Source: Marinobacter salexigens (GTDB lineage Bacteria; Pseudomonadota; Gammaproteobacteria; Pseudomonadales; Oleiphilaceae). From it: a stretch of DNA of 64,000 nucleotides. Each line of letters starts with the position of its first letter. Position 1 is the first letter of the stretch. Both the position numbers and the translations under genes were made by a program. The notes under the pieces are model-generated. The model was not told the origin of the DNA. It did no database searches and saw only the letters and a program-made list of their open reading frames with translations. The stretch is from contig NZ_JAHKPV010000017.1 of NCBI RefSeq assembly GCF_018860765.1, positions 62,001-126,000 of the forward strand. The letters run 5' to 3'. Of the stretch, positions 27,037 to 36,144 are shown one piece after another.

Positions 27037-28989
27037 TTAGAATTCGGCACGGAACCCCACTGAGTATGAGCTAAAGTCGTAGCTGTCCTGTAACAGCAGA
27101 GTCTCATAGCGAATGAACGCCGAGCGCCCGCCACTAAATACAGCGGATACCGAGGTGCTCAGGCTCATGTATTCAGTGTCTGGCTCATCGGCATTGATAT
27201 TGAAACTGCCCGCTGTGACTGCCTGAGTGAACTCATTCCTGATATTAACGTCGTCGCTGTTTTCTTTGATGTATTCCAACTCGACGGAGGGGATTAAAAC
27301 GCCTCGACTCCAACTAAACGCATACCCAACCCGGGTGCCCAACGCACTGATTAAGCTATCGGTTTTTTGCTTACCTAAGGTCAACCCAAGACTGCCGCCT
27401 GTTTCGGTATAACCGTCAATGTTCAAGTCGGAATACTCCAGACGACCGTAAAGGCTATTTTGCCAGCGCTGGTAGTTAAATTCGTAACCGATACTTGTAG
27501 CCGCAGTCAGGCTTCGGCTACTTGTATCTGAGGTCAGCTGTTGCTGGATACTGGCGACGTTGACTTCACGCTTCACATCCAAGTCGCCCTGTGTCCACAT
27601 AGCCAAACCATCTATATACAGATTCGGGATGGGATAGTAGTTGCCGAAAGAAACGAGAGAAAACGACTGGACATTTTGACGCCCCTGCATCGAAGTAAAG
27701 TCCGTATTAGATTCACCAAGCCCTGCAGCGGCACCGACTACTATGGTGTCACTGAAGCGGTAGTCGAGTCCGAGTGTCACACTATAGCCATCTTGGTCGT
27801 AGCTTGGGCGATCAACGGTTTCATTGCTTTCACCAACGCTGATTTTGCCATTAATAAAGGCACCCCAAGGGCTTATCCATTCACTGCTGCCCCCTCCATC
27901 ACCTGCACCTTTGGCATCATCTACACCTGTATCACCCGCAACAACCTCGCCATCAACAGCGTCATCGCTATCAACAACGCTATCGCCAGCCGCACCACCG
28001 CTTAGGCCACCCTGCATTGCCTGAGCTAAGGGTAGGCTTCTCCCCATTACCGCCAAGTTTAAGCCGTCGATGCTGATGGGGTTTCGGGCAGCGCGAATCT
28101 CTTTAAGCCTCGCGTTTATGTTACTGGACTGCTGTCTTTGCAGCTGCCGCATCGCTCGCACTTGTAACTTAGCGTGCTGTCCTGAAAGCTGTTGCGCCAG
28201 CTGTTTTTGTTCTTCAGGAGTGAGGTCTGCTATGTCTTCACAGGGTATGCCGGTGTTCTCTTGTTCGCACGCCTCCACAACAACAGCGAAGGTGCTGGCT
28301 TCTTCGGCTGTCAGGTTGTCTGGCATGGAAACGCCATTTTGTCCTGGCTCTACGCCAACGTTGACAGTCACTGTCGTTTGGGAGGTTCCGCCAGGGCCCT
28401 CTAACGTGTAGTTGAAAGTGTCTACACCAATGAAGTTATCCGGGGGAGTGTATTCAACAGTGGATAAACTGTTGGGACTGGTAGTGACTGTTCCACCTTG
28501 TGCGGTATTGCTACTCGCGCTCGCTATAAAGGTTGGAGACCCGGTGACAAACTCAAACCAATCGTTTTCTCTAACGGGCAGGGTAACGGCACCAGTATTT
28601 TCTGGCAGATAGAAAGTATCTCGTACAGCTTGAATAAGGGCACCGTCATTGGTCACCTCAATATAAACCGAGGCCTGATCCGAGCCAGAGTTATCCTCTA
28701 GGGTGTAACGAATCTCCGCTGTCCCTATAAAACCCTGAGCAGGCTCGAATGAGGAACCGTCAGAGTTGGTTCGAATAATGCCCTGACCTTGAACGAGCTC
28801 AAAATCTGCAAGGGTGAAGCCTGTGAAGCCATCGTCGAATATATCGTTGAGAGCCGGTGCGATAAAGGTCGTCACACCAGGCTGTTGGACATTGAGCGTG
28901 TAATAGTCATCGATGGCGACTGCCCCGAAGGCGTAAGGGCTGGATAACAACAACAAAGTGCTTGTAACAATTTTATTTCGATTTTCCAT
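27037..28989 (-). CDS. Autotransporter with Ig-like passenger
   Basis: 650 residues with a signal peptide (TLLLLSSPYAFGA). Two Ig/cadherin-like repeats (about 25-210; the second contains VEYTPPDNFIGVDTFNYT) are followed by a helical Gln/Arg-rich stalk (about 230-310), an acidic Asp/Gly-rich linker and a C-terminal autotransporter beta-domain of about 270 residues ending SVGFRAEF with the terminal Phe expected for BAM recognition. It probably displays a small adhesive passenger on the cell surface. It stands alone on the minus strand, converging with the electron-transfer cluster. Confidence 0.82.
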   Translation of the reverse strand: MENRNKIVTSTLLLLSSPYAFGAVAIDDYYTLNVQQPGVTTFIAPALNDIFDDGFTGFTLADFELVQGQGIIRTNSDGSSFEPAQGFIGTAEIRYTLEDNSGSDQASVYIEVTNDGALIQAVRDTFYLPENTGAVTLPVRENDWFEFVTGSPTFIASASSNTAQGGTVTTSPNSLSTVEYTPPDNFIGVDTFNYTLEGPGGTSQTTVTVNVGVEPGQNGVSMPDNLTAEEASTFAVVVEACEQENTGIPCEDIADLTPEEQKQLAQQLSGQHAKLQVRAMRQLQRQQSSNINARLKEIRAARNPISIDGLNLAVMGRSLPLAQAMQGGLSGGAAGDSVVDSDDAVDGEVVAGDTGVDDAKGAGDGGGSSEWISPWGAFINGKISVGESNETVDRPSYDQDGYSVTLGLDYRFSDTIVVGAAAGLGESNTDFTSMQGRQNVQSFSLVSFGNYYPIPNLYIDGLAMWTQGDLDVKREVNVASIQQQLTSDTSSRSLTAATSIGYEFNYQRWQNSLYGRLEYSDLNIDGYTETGGSLGLTLGKQKTDSLISALGTRVGYAFSWSRGVLIPSVELEYIKENSDDVNIRNEFTQAVTAGSFNINADEPDTEYMSLSTSVSAVFSGGRSAFIRYETLLLQDSYDFSSYSVGFRAEF

Positions 28990-29001
28990 AATCAGGCCAT
29001 A

Positions 29002-29034
29002 AGCAGTGAATTAGGGTCAGTATAAGACACTGCT
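29002..29034 (-). promoter_or_regulatory. Inverted repeat around a possible autotransporter -10
   Basis: AGCAGTG and CACTGCT form a 7-base inverted repeat with a 19-base spacer, 13 bases upstream of the autotransporter start. The spacer holds TATACT on the minus strand (29024-29019), a good -10 match, although no clear -35 is seen. It could be a repressor operator or a 5' leader hairpin. Confidence 0.35.
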
Positions 29035-29136
29035 GAACTATTGCGGGATATTGACCTTAAAATCTCACTCTTTAACGGCCAAAACATGAATGCCACCCAC
29101 TGGAAATGAGTTCATCAACAGGGTCTTTGTATGTAT

Positions 29137-29161
29137 AATGATAAACGTTCGTATTATCATT
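29137..29161 (+). promoter_or_regulatory. Fur-like box overlapping the fhuF promoter
   Basis: AATGATAA and TTATCATT form a perfect 8-base inverted repeat with a 9-base spacer, resembling the Fur consensus half-sites. A TATAAT (29134-29139) overlaps its left half, so bound Fur would block the promoter. The site is about 60-85 bases upstream of the FhuF start. Confidence 0.6.
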
Positions 29162-29220
29162 GGTTGCCAGATCACCTTGCCTCTTAAAGAGGTAACGTCA
29201 AAGGATCACTTAGATACGCC

Positions 29221-29982
29221 ATGGCCATTCCTGCTCTCGATCATTTGTTTACGGGTAACTTGGAGCGCTACCGAGATGCACTAGTTGTGAAGGGTCAGGA
29301 TCAACGAGTGGGTGTACCTGCCAGTGATCTGGCCTCAGAAGAGGGGGTTGCTCGGCTGCTTTCTCAATACCGGAAGTCGCAATCGGGTGATGACCAACGC
29401 GCGCTGATCTCGTTATGGTCCAAGCACTATTTCGCAAAACTTACTGTTCCCGTGGTGGTCGCCAACTTAATGTCTGGGCATGATTTGCCCGTTGCTCTTG
29501 ATCAGGTAGAAGTCATTCTAGATGAAAGCGGGTTGCCCGAGGCATTCCGTTTACCTCATGGAGGAGGGCCTTTTCAAACAACTCCTTTGGATTCTTTTGA
29601 GCGTTTCAGAGCCTTGTTGGATCTAAATTTCGCGCCTCTTATCGAGGGCTGGTGTGCCCACATAAAGATCTCGCGCCGTGTACTCTGGAACAATGCGGCC
29701 AATTATTTCGAATGGCTTATTCGCACTTTGGAGTCAGCAGGGTTACCAGATAGCCTTCTTTGGGATGGTCAACAACTTGTAAAGTTGGGCAAGCGACCTA
29801 ATGGGCTCTCGAACCCTATGGCAAATCCCGTTCGATACGTAGAGCGGGGAGAGGGGATTGAGCCACAGCGTCAGCGGCAACAGTGTTGCCTACGCTATCG
29901 ATTGCCGACCCTACCTCTGTGCCAAAACTGCCCACTGATTGACCGGCCACCAAAGGGTGCGCTTTTACCCGGAACTGGATGA
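29221..29982 (+). CDS. fhuF: Siderophore-iron reductase FhuF
   Basis: 253 residues, cytoplasmic. The C-terminal cysteine pattern CCLRYRL...CQNCPL matches the unusual C-C-x10-C-x2-C [2Fe-2S] site of FhuF, which reduces ferric siderophore complexes to release iron. Upstream lies a Fur-like box, and the gene converges with fhuC of the uptake operon (12 bases between ends). The ribosome site is weak (AAAGGA about 17 bases upstream). Confidence 0.87.
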   Translation: MAIPALDHLFTGNLERYRDALVVKGQDQRVGVPASDLASEEGVARLLSQYRKSQSGDDQRALISLWSKHYFAKLTVPVVVANLMSGHDLPVALDQVEVILDESGLPEAFRLPHGGGPFQTTPLDSFERFRALLDLNFAPLIEGWCAHIKISRRVLWNNAANYFEWLIRTLESAGLPDSLLWDGQQLVKLGKRPNGLSNPMANPVRYVERGEGIEPQRQRQQCCLRYRLPTLPLCQNCPLIDRPPKGALLPGTG

Positions 29983-29994
29983 CTTGTTAGAACA

Positions 29995-30762
29995 TTATGC
30001 TACCGCGATTCGTGCACCTTCTCGATGAGGGTGCGGTAGTATGGACATAGTTACCCCGTAGATATCTTTCAGAGTTTGTTGGTTCATTAACTCATCCGGT
30101 GTGCCCTCCGTTAACAATCGCCCTCCGTGCAAGGCTACCAAGTGATCACAAAATCCGGCTGCCATGTTGATGTCATGGAGCACGACTACAACACCTATAT
30201 CCAATTCCTTTCCCAATTTACGCACCAAAGAAAGCACTTCAATTTGGTGAGCTACATCCAAAGCAGAGGTAGGCTCATCCAACAACAAGAAACGGGCATT
30301 TTGAGCTAGCAGCATAGCTAGCCAAACTCGCTGGCGTTCTCCTCCAGACAGTTCATCAACGCTACGGTTCGCAAAGCTCTCAGTATCTGTGAGTGCTAAC
30401 GCTCTTTCTACCTGTTTTGCGTCTTCCGGTGAAAATCGCCCCAATGCGCCATGCCAAGGATAACGACCAAAACGAACCAGTTCTTTAACGGTTAAACCAT
30501 CCGTTGCGGGTGGTTGCTGCGGCAGATAAGCGACCTTCTGGGCGAGCGCACGGTCACCCCAACGGTGCAATTCCTTTCCTTCCAGAGTGATCTGGCCAGA
30601 GGTGGGAGTTAGCTGGCGAGCCAGAAGTTTCAATAGTGTTGATTTGCCAGATCCATTGTGACCTATCAACCCTACCATTTGCCCGGGGGCAACATTGAGA
30701 TCGATAGGGTGAAGCAGTGTTTTCTCTGCCAAGCTAAAGCTGGCGGCACTCAGTGCGAACAT
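29995..30762 (-). CDS. fhuC: Iron-siderophore ABC transporter ATPase FhuC
   Basis: 255-residue ABC ATPase. Walker A GHNGSGKST, Q-loop YLPQQPP, signature LSGGERQRV, Walker B FLLLDEP and the switch His in VVLHDINMA are all present. It energises import of ferric siderophores through FhuB. It is the last gene of the receptor-fhuD-fhuB-fhuC operon, 50 bases after fhuB. Confidence 0.93.
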   Translation of the reverse strand: MFALSAASFSLAEKTLLHPIDLNVAPGQMVGLIGHNGSGKSTLLKLLARQLTPTSGQITLEGKELHRWGDRALAQKVAYLPQQPPATDGLTVKELVRFGRYPWHGALGRFSPEDAKQVERALALTDTESFANRSVDELSGGERQRVWLAMLLAQNARFLLLDEPTSALDVAHQIEVLSLVRKLGKELDIGVVVVLHDINMAAGFCDHLVALHGGRLLTEGTPDELMNQQTLKDIYGVTMSILPHPHREGARIAVA

Positions 30763-30812
30763 GGCTCGATCTCTCTTTGTAGTGTCGAGGGGTCAGGATC
30801 AAAGTACTGGCA

Positions 30813-32816
30813 TTAGTGGCGACTTGGCATTCGGTACATCCGTACCAGAAAATAGCCACCGCCAATCAGAGTGGCTACCAAGCCCGCGGGCAACTCATGG
30901 GGATACACCAGTGAGCGCGCAAGCCAGTCAGCCCACAGCATCAGCAAACTGCCAATAACAAAGGCGCTTAGAAGTTGAGGTAAGGCGCGTTGGTAACCTA
31001 ACAGCCGTGCCAAATGCGGTGCCATCAAACCCACAAACGACAAGGGACCAACAACCAGAGTTGCAGCAGCGGTCATGAGCGCCGCAAGCAATAGAAGTAG
31101 CAGTCGAGCCGGTGCCAGTGGTAAGCCCAGCGAACTGGCAGCCGTGTCGCCCAAAGGCAGAAGGTCAAGCCATCGGCCTGTTAGAACAGCCATCAGCGCA
31201 AGGATAGGTGCGGCTATGGCAAGGGTCCAGGCATCAGATTGTCCAGACAGCCAAGTAGAACCCGCCAACCAGTTAAGCAGCACGATTGATTGGGCGTCGC
31301 CCATGGCCAAGATCATGCGAATACCTGCATCTAAAAGGGCTGACAGAGCAATACCACCCAAGAGCAAACGCTGTGGAGAAAAACCGCTTCGTCGACTCAG
31401 TAATAGCAGCATCAGTAGAACCAAAGTTCCGCCTGCACCTCCAGCCAGAATCTGCAAAGTGCGGCTACCGGTGCCGACTGTAAGAATTAATAGCACCATG
31501 CCTAACGCCGCACCTGTGCTAATGCCTAGTAGCTCTGGACTAGCCATGGGGTTTCGGGTCAACCTTTGAACAATGACGCCAGCACCGGCAAGTAGTCCGC
31601 CGGCCATTAGCGCTGTGGTCATTCGCGGTAGGCGCATGGCTAGGAGTGCTGTCTCTCCGTCGAAACTGGTCCAGCGCCAGCCTTCCCATGTGGGGCCGAG
31701 CGACAATGTAACTGCCAAACTGCCCAGAGTGATTAAGCACAACAACAGCAAGCCTGTTTTCGAGAACTCACGCCTAGCTGTGGCCATGGATGTAGGCTGA
31801 GTGGGGCGAGCCGACATTAACCGATTGCGGGTCAATACCCATAACAATACTGGACCGCCAATCAATGCTGTGGCTGCGCCGGTGGGGAACAACATGTGCC
31901 CGAACGCAAACGTTAGTTGTTGGGCAATACCGTCAGCGATCAAACAAATGAGCGCGCCGGTAAGGGCGCTGGTAAGCATGCGTTGGCGCAGCGTTCGTGC
32001 GCCCAGTAATCGAGCAATAGCCGGCGCCGCCAGACCAATGAACCCAACCACGCCCACATGGCTTACGGTAAGAGCTGTAAGATAGACTGCCAGAGTCAAC
32101 GCTAGAATGCGGATGATGTTTGGCGACAACCCTAACGATTTTGCTCCCTCAGTTCCTAGGTCCAGCGCTTGCAGCGGGCGCAGAAGAACCAGTGCCAACC
32201 CAGCTGCAATCAGCAAGCGGGGCAGCAATGCGAGAGTGCTGTTCCAATCGTTTTGGCTGAGTTCACCGGCTCCCCATATAAACAAACCGGCAAGTTGCTC
32301 CTGATTGAACAACAAAATCACCGTGTTTATGGCCCCTAGATACAGACTTACAATCAGCCCGCAAAGGGTAAGCGTTAGCGGATCGAATCCGCGCCGAGCC
32401 CCCATCAACAAGACCAGACCAAGGGCTGCGAGCCCACCGACCATGGCCCATATTTCGCGCCAAACTAGAAGCGAAGGTGCCATCAGCATGATAAGCCCCA
32501 ACGTTAGCTGAGCACCAGCGGCGACACCTAACGTAGTTGGAGCTGCCAAAGGGTTGCGCAAGACTTGCTGCACAAGTGTGCCTGCAAAGCCAAGGGCAGC
32601 ACCGGTTAGCAGGGCAATGGTTAACCGTGGTAGCAAGGTGTAATGCAGCACGGCTTGTTCGAAAGTTGCAGATTGGCTAAGTACAAGAGCCCCGGGTAAG
32701 CGCAACAAATTTTCGAAACTAGTGGCAGGAGATAAGAACACACCCGCCAACAGCGATAACACCACCAAAAGCGGCAGCCAAAGCTGAGACTGGCGCTGTA
32801 GAACAAGTTGCTTCAT
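30813..32816 (-). CDS. fhuB: Fe(3+)-siderophore permease FhuB (fused double permease)
   Basis: 667 residues made of two FecCD-type permease halves in one chain, with about 20 transmembrane helices, as in E. coli FhuB. Each half has a coupling-type motif (NPLAAPTTLGVAAGA in the first, NPMASPELLGISTGAA in the second). The ATG at 32816 overlaps the fhuD stop (ATGA), and the product then begins MKQLVLQRQ with a membrane helix; longer upstream frames are not supported. It works with FhuC and FhuD in the inner membrane. Confidence 0.92.
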   Translation of the reverse strand: MKQLVLQRQSQLWLPLLVVLSLLAGVFLSPATSFENLLRLPGALVLSQSATFEQAVLHYTLLPRLTIALLTGAALGFAGTLVQQVLRNPLAAPTTLGVAAGAQLTLGLIMLMAPSLLVWREIWAMVGGLAALGLVLLMGARRGFDPLTLTLCGLIVSLYLGAINTVILLFNQEQLAGLFIWGAGELSQNDWNSTLALLPRLLIAAGLALVLLRPLQALDLGTEGAKSLGLSPNIIRILALTLAVYLTALTVSHVGVVGFIGLAAPAIARLLGARTLRQRMLTSALTGALICLIADGIAQQLTFAFGHMLFPTGAATALIGGPVLLWVLTRNRLMSARPTQPTSMATARREFSKTGLLLLCLITLGSLAVTLSLGPTWEGWRWTSFDGETALLAMRLPRMTTALMAGGLLAGAGVIVQRLTRNPMASPELLGISTGAALGMVLLILTVGTGSRTLQILAGGAGGTLVLLMLLLLSRRSGFSPQRLLLGGIALSALLDAGIRMILAMGDAQSIVLLNWLAGSTWLSGQSDAWTLAIAAPILALMAVLTGRWLDLLPLGDTAASSLGLPLAPARLLLLLLAALMTAAATLVVGPLSFVGLMAPHLARLLGYQRALPQLLSAFVIGSLLMLWADWLARSLVYPHELPAGLVATLIGGGYFLVRMYRMPSRH

Positions 32817-33748
32817 GGTTTTTGCTCCTGAGCACCTTGCAGCAGCTGATCCGCAAGCATGCGAGCCATACGGGGTACGCTCACCACGCCGCCGAACGTC
32901 CAAACCGGCCCAACACCAATTATTCGACCACTGCGTGCCATGGGCAGATAAGGCCAGAGGCCGCTTTCCTGTAGACGCTCCCTGTCTGCCTCCGGCCACG
33001 GCCGTATATAGATTAACCAAGCATCGGGCTGGCCGCCCAAGTCGGCAATGGTCCCAGGAGTGAAACCCCAGAGATTGGTAGGTCGGTGCCAAGAGTTGGT
33101 GAGACCAGCCTGTTCCAGTGCTTGATTCAGCATGGAGTTGGCGCCGTGGACACGCACACGTCTGTCGTCTAGAAAGCGGACGATAAAGGCTGTATTTCCA
33201 GCTAATCCAGCCTTTAAAAGCTGATCTCGGGTGGCTGCAAGGTCCTGTTCAGCCTGCGCAATAACAGCTCGAGCCTTATCTTCAAGGTCAAGTATTTTTC
33301 CTAATGCAAGCAGGTGTTCGCGAGCCTTAACCCAGGGATTAGAATCGGATTCATAAGTCGTTTGGACCAACGTTGGTGCGATGGCTCGCAAAGCAGGCAC
33401 CGCGGCTTCTAAGTGGCCGGTCACCAAGATCAGGTCCGGTTTGAGAGATCGGATAGCTTCTAGATTCGGCGCCTGACGGCGACCCACAGATTTTATAGAC
33501 TCCGGCGCCTGCGGCTCCACTACCCATTGTCGGTAACGCTCGATTTCGGCCACCCCCACGGGGGTAACGCCCAGCGCCAGCAAGTGCTCGGCCAACCACC
33601 AATTCAAAGCCACAATTCGCTTGGGAGCGACACCCTGTTTCAAGTCGCCAGCCTTGTGCAGCTCCAGACCATCCGCACTAACAGTGAAGCTCAGCAGCAG
33701 AAAAGCGAGGGCTCGAACCACGAGCCCTAAGCGCTTGCCAATCAACAT
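32813..33748 (-). CDS. fhuD: Periplasmic iron-siderophore binding protein FhuD
   Basis: About 311 residues, type III periplasmic binding protein. The ATG at 33748 gives a signal peptide (LVVRALAFLLLSFTVSADG). KRIVALNWWLAEHLLALGVTPVGVAE is the usual opening strand-helix of FhuD/FepB proteins. It delivers ferric siderophore to FhuB. It starts 4 bases after the receptor stop and overlaps the fhuB start by 4 bases. Confidence 0.9.
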   Translation of the reverse strand: MLIGKRLGLVVRALAFLLLSFTVSADGLELHKAGDLKQGVAPKRIVALNWWLAEHLLALGVTPVGVAEIERYRQWVVEPQAPESIKSVGRRQAPNLEAIRSLKPDLILVTGHLEAAVPALRAIAPTLVQTTYESDSNPWVKAREHLLALGKILDLEDKARAVIAQAEQDLAATRDQLLKAGLAGNTAFIVRFLDDRRVRVHGANSMLNQALEQAGLTNSWHRPTNLWGFTPGTIADLGGQPDAWLIYIRPWPEADRERLQESGLWPYLPMARSGRIIGVGPVWTFGGVVSVPRMARMLADQLLQGAQEQKP

Positions 33749-33752
33749 GCCA

Positions 33753-35930
33753 TCAATAGTCCACGGAGTAGGATAGGGTATAGGCTCGACCTTGACCTTT
33801 GAAATCGAAGAGATCTTCAAAGCCGTAGAACAGCTGAGCCCGCTGCCCCCACACAGTGTTGTACTGCTTATCCAACAAGTTGGTGATGGAGAAATTGACA
33901 CGACCCAAAGGCAGCTCACGCGACGTTAGTAAATCGAATGTAGTAAACCCGTTTATTTCATCGCCAGCATCGTCTTTAATACCAAACGCACGAGAGCCTT
34001 GAAGACGGGCAGAGTTCTGGCTATCTCTCCACTGAACAAAAGCGGTTGCATTAGGAAGGCTCGCGGCGGTTACGAGGTTCTTTTTCCAGTCGCCGTTCGC
34101 ACCTTCCACTTCGGAGCGCGCATAGTGGGCTGTTCCGCCAAAAGACCATTGCCGGTTTGCGCGCCAGGTAAGAGCACCTTCCAGACCGTAATCCCGGGTT
34201 TTGTTATCAACCACATCCACTGTAAGTGTAGTTCGGTTGGTGACTGCTTCTTTGTCCGACCAAGTGTAGTAGGCGGCTACCTGCACATCCCATTGCACCT
34301 GATAAGTACGCCAACCAAGCTCCACCTGATTGGTTTTCAACCCAGGTACCGTGTTGTCATTAATATTCAGAGAGTCGGTGAGGACATAGTGGCCGTCACT
34401 CAGGCTATAGTTCCCGCGACCAGCCACCTTGCCGGGATCCGGGATCTCGAAACCCTGACTCACATTGGCCCAAACTTGTTGGTCGTCATTTAAGTTATAG
34501 ATACCACCGGCGTTTAACAGGGTGACATCGTAGTCGTTCTCGCCGCCCGGAATCGTATCTGCACTCGTTACCAACCCACGCTCAACCTCGACTGCTTGTT
34601 GTGTGCCTATAAAGTCTTCCATCTCAAGCCGGGCATGCCTCTGCCGAATTCCGGCATTCAGCTGGAGCCGTTCGGTAGCCTGCCATTCAGCCTGAAAATA
34701 GGCAGCGATACCTTCCACACGATAGTCCGGATAGCGATCGATCGTGAATTCTTCATCAAATGTCATACCGCCGCTGGGAAACGCGGTTGCGTTGTCGAAA
34801 ATCATTTGGTTAGCGGAGAAGTCTTCGCGATCAAGATCTATGCCGTAATTGAGCCGAACGTTGCCAAAGTCTTTAGCCAGAAGCCCCTTTATTAGGTACT
34901 GACGGGTGTTCTGTTGTGATGCGCCGAAGTAGCTTTGGGGCAAAGTTGCGCGCTGATAAGGGTAGGGGTGGAAGCTGGACTCCTCATTACGCATCGAAGC
35001 TTGTAAGTAGGCTGTGTGACCCAGAAAATCCAGATGTTGCCATGCCAAATTGAACATGTGCCGGTCAGTTTGGGGATCCCGGTCGCTGGAGAAACCATTA
35101 CGGATTTCGGGGTTATTTATCTCGGCAAGGTAAGGTCCCAGCCACGCCCCTTGATTTCCACGGTAGCCGGAATTGTATAGCTGGGCTGTCAGGTCGAGTT
35201 TCTGGTTCTCATTGATTCGAATCTCGGTGCTGCCCATTACGTCAAGGCTGCGATTGTACTGCAGATCTGTTTGGGAAATATCTGGCATGATGGCATCGCC
35301 ATTACCATCGTACATTGCGCCATTGTCTTCCGTAGCAATGGCGAGTCGGCCTTTTAGCCTGTCGTTACCTCCGGCGATGGATTGGCCGAAGCGGTATTGG
35401 CGGTCCTCAGAACTATTGAAACCACTAGAAACGCCTATTTCCGTGCTGAACTGAGCATCTCCCTCCCGACCTTTCTTCGTAATGATGTTCACGATGCCAC
35501 CTGTGCTACCACCACCGTAGACTGCCGTAGCACCGGAAAGCACTTCGATGCGCTCGACGTTGAATGGATCGATAGAATCGAATTGCCGGCTGAGCCCGCG
35601 GGAGCCATTGAGAGACACGCCATCAATCATTACCAGCACACTTCGACCACGCATATTTTGGCCATAATTAGTTCGGGTCTCAGGTGCCAAATCCATACTG
35701 GGCACCAGTTTTCCGATGACCGTTTTCAGGTCCTGACCAGCGCGGAACTGCTCTTCCAGTTCCTCATCCTCAAGAACCCAAACCGAACCGGGGATCTGGC
35801 TTATTTGCGCAGGTGCGCGGCTGCCAACCACAACCAGTTCATTTAGAGAGGTTGGCGCGGCATGCACTGCAAATGGCGCAAAAAAGGCCAGAGATAAAAG
35901 GGTTCGAGAAGCAGTGTGCCGTGCAGCCAT
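33753..35930 (-). CDS. TonB-dependent siderophore receptor (FhuA/FhuE-like)
   Basis: 725 residues from the ATG at 35930, which has a strong AGGAG site and gives a signal peptide ending HAAP. A TonB-box-like LNELVVVGSR is followed by a plug domain with VERIEVLSGATAVYGGGSTGG and a beta-barrel ending TYSYSVDY-like (LSYSVDY). It imports a ferric siderophore across the outer membrane for FhuDBC. A hydroxamate type is plausible from the fhu partners; the exact ligand is unknown. A Fur-like box lies upstream. Confidence 0.9.
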   Translation of the reverse strand: MAARHTASRTLLSLAFFAPFAVHAAPTSLNELVVVGSRAPAQISQIPGSVWVLEDEELEEQFRAGQDLKTVIGKLVPSMDLAPETRTNYGQNMRGRSVLVMIDGVSLNGSRGLSRQFDSIDPFNVERIEVLSGATAVYGGGSTGGIVNIITKKGREGDAQFSTEIGVSSGFNSSEDRQYRFGQSIAGGNDRLKGRLAIATEDNGAMYDGNGDAIMPDISQTDLQYNRSLDVMGSTEIRINENQKLDLTAQLYNSGYRGNQGAWLGPYLAEINNPEIRNGFSSDRDPQTDRHMFNLAWQHLDFLGHTAYLQASMRNEESSFHPYPYQRATLPQSYFGASQQNTRQYLIKGLLAKDFGNVRLNYGIDLDREDFSANQMIFDNATAFPSGGMTFDEEFTIDRYPDYRVEGIAAYFQAEWQATERLQLNAGIRQRHARLEMEDFIGTQQAVEVERGLVTSADTIPGGENDYDVTLLNAGGIYNLNDDQQVWANVSQGFEIPDPGKVAGRGNYSLSDGHYVLTDSLNINDNTVPGLKTNQVELGWRTYQVQWDVQVAAYYTWSDKEAVTNRTTLTVDVVDNKTRDYGLEGALTWRANRQWSFGGTAHYARSEVEGANGDWKKNLVTAASLPNATAFVQWRDSQNSARLQGSRAFGIKDDAGDEINGFTTFDLLTSRELPLGRVNFSITNLLDKQYNTVWGQRAQLFYGFEDLFDFKGQGRAYTLSYSVDY

Positions 35931-35960
35931 TGTAAGTCTCCTGATAAAATTAAAGCGCGA

Positions 35961-35980
35961 TTGTAAATGATTATCAGATT
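35961..35980 (-). promoter_or_regulatory. Fur-like box upstream of siderophore receptor operon
   Basis: On the minus strand the sequence contains GATAATCATTT followed by ACAA, matching most of the central Fur consensus. It lies about 30-50 bases upstream of the receptor start, as expected for iron repression of the receptor-fhuDBC operon. Confidence 0.6.
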
Positions 35981-36107
35981 GATTCAATGGTGTGCAGTGA
36001 GTTGAATAGATTGGTGAGCCTTTCAATGAACGGAATGAGGAGCTAGTTTTTTGGAAATGACATTTTAAAACAAGTAGTTAAAGTCGTAATTTAATAGCCT
36101 GCTTTAA

Positions 36108-36134
36108 GGCGCTGCATAAGGGTTGGACAGCGCC
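36108..36134 (-). terminator. Hairpin after tsdA
   Basis: GGCGCTG and CAGCGCC form a perfect 7-base stem with a 13-base loop, 10 bases beyond the tsdA stop on the minus strand, followed by a short TTAAA tract. It probably ends the tsdBA transcript. Confidence 0.5.
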
Positions 36135-36144
36135 CATCTAGCAT

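Noticed and set aside
32817..33092. Longer N-terminus for FhuB reading into the fhuD gene
   Set aside because: The extension lacks membrane character, overlaps fhuD fully, and the ATG at 32816 gives a proper ATGA coupling and family-like start.
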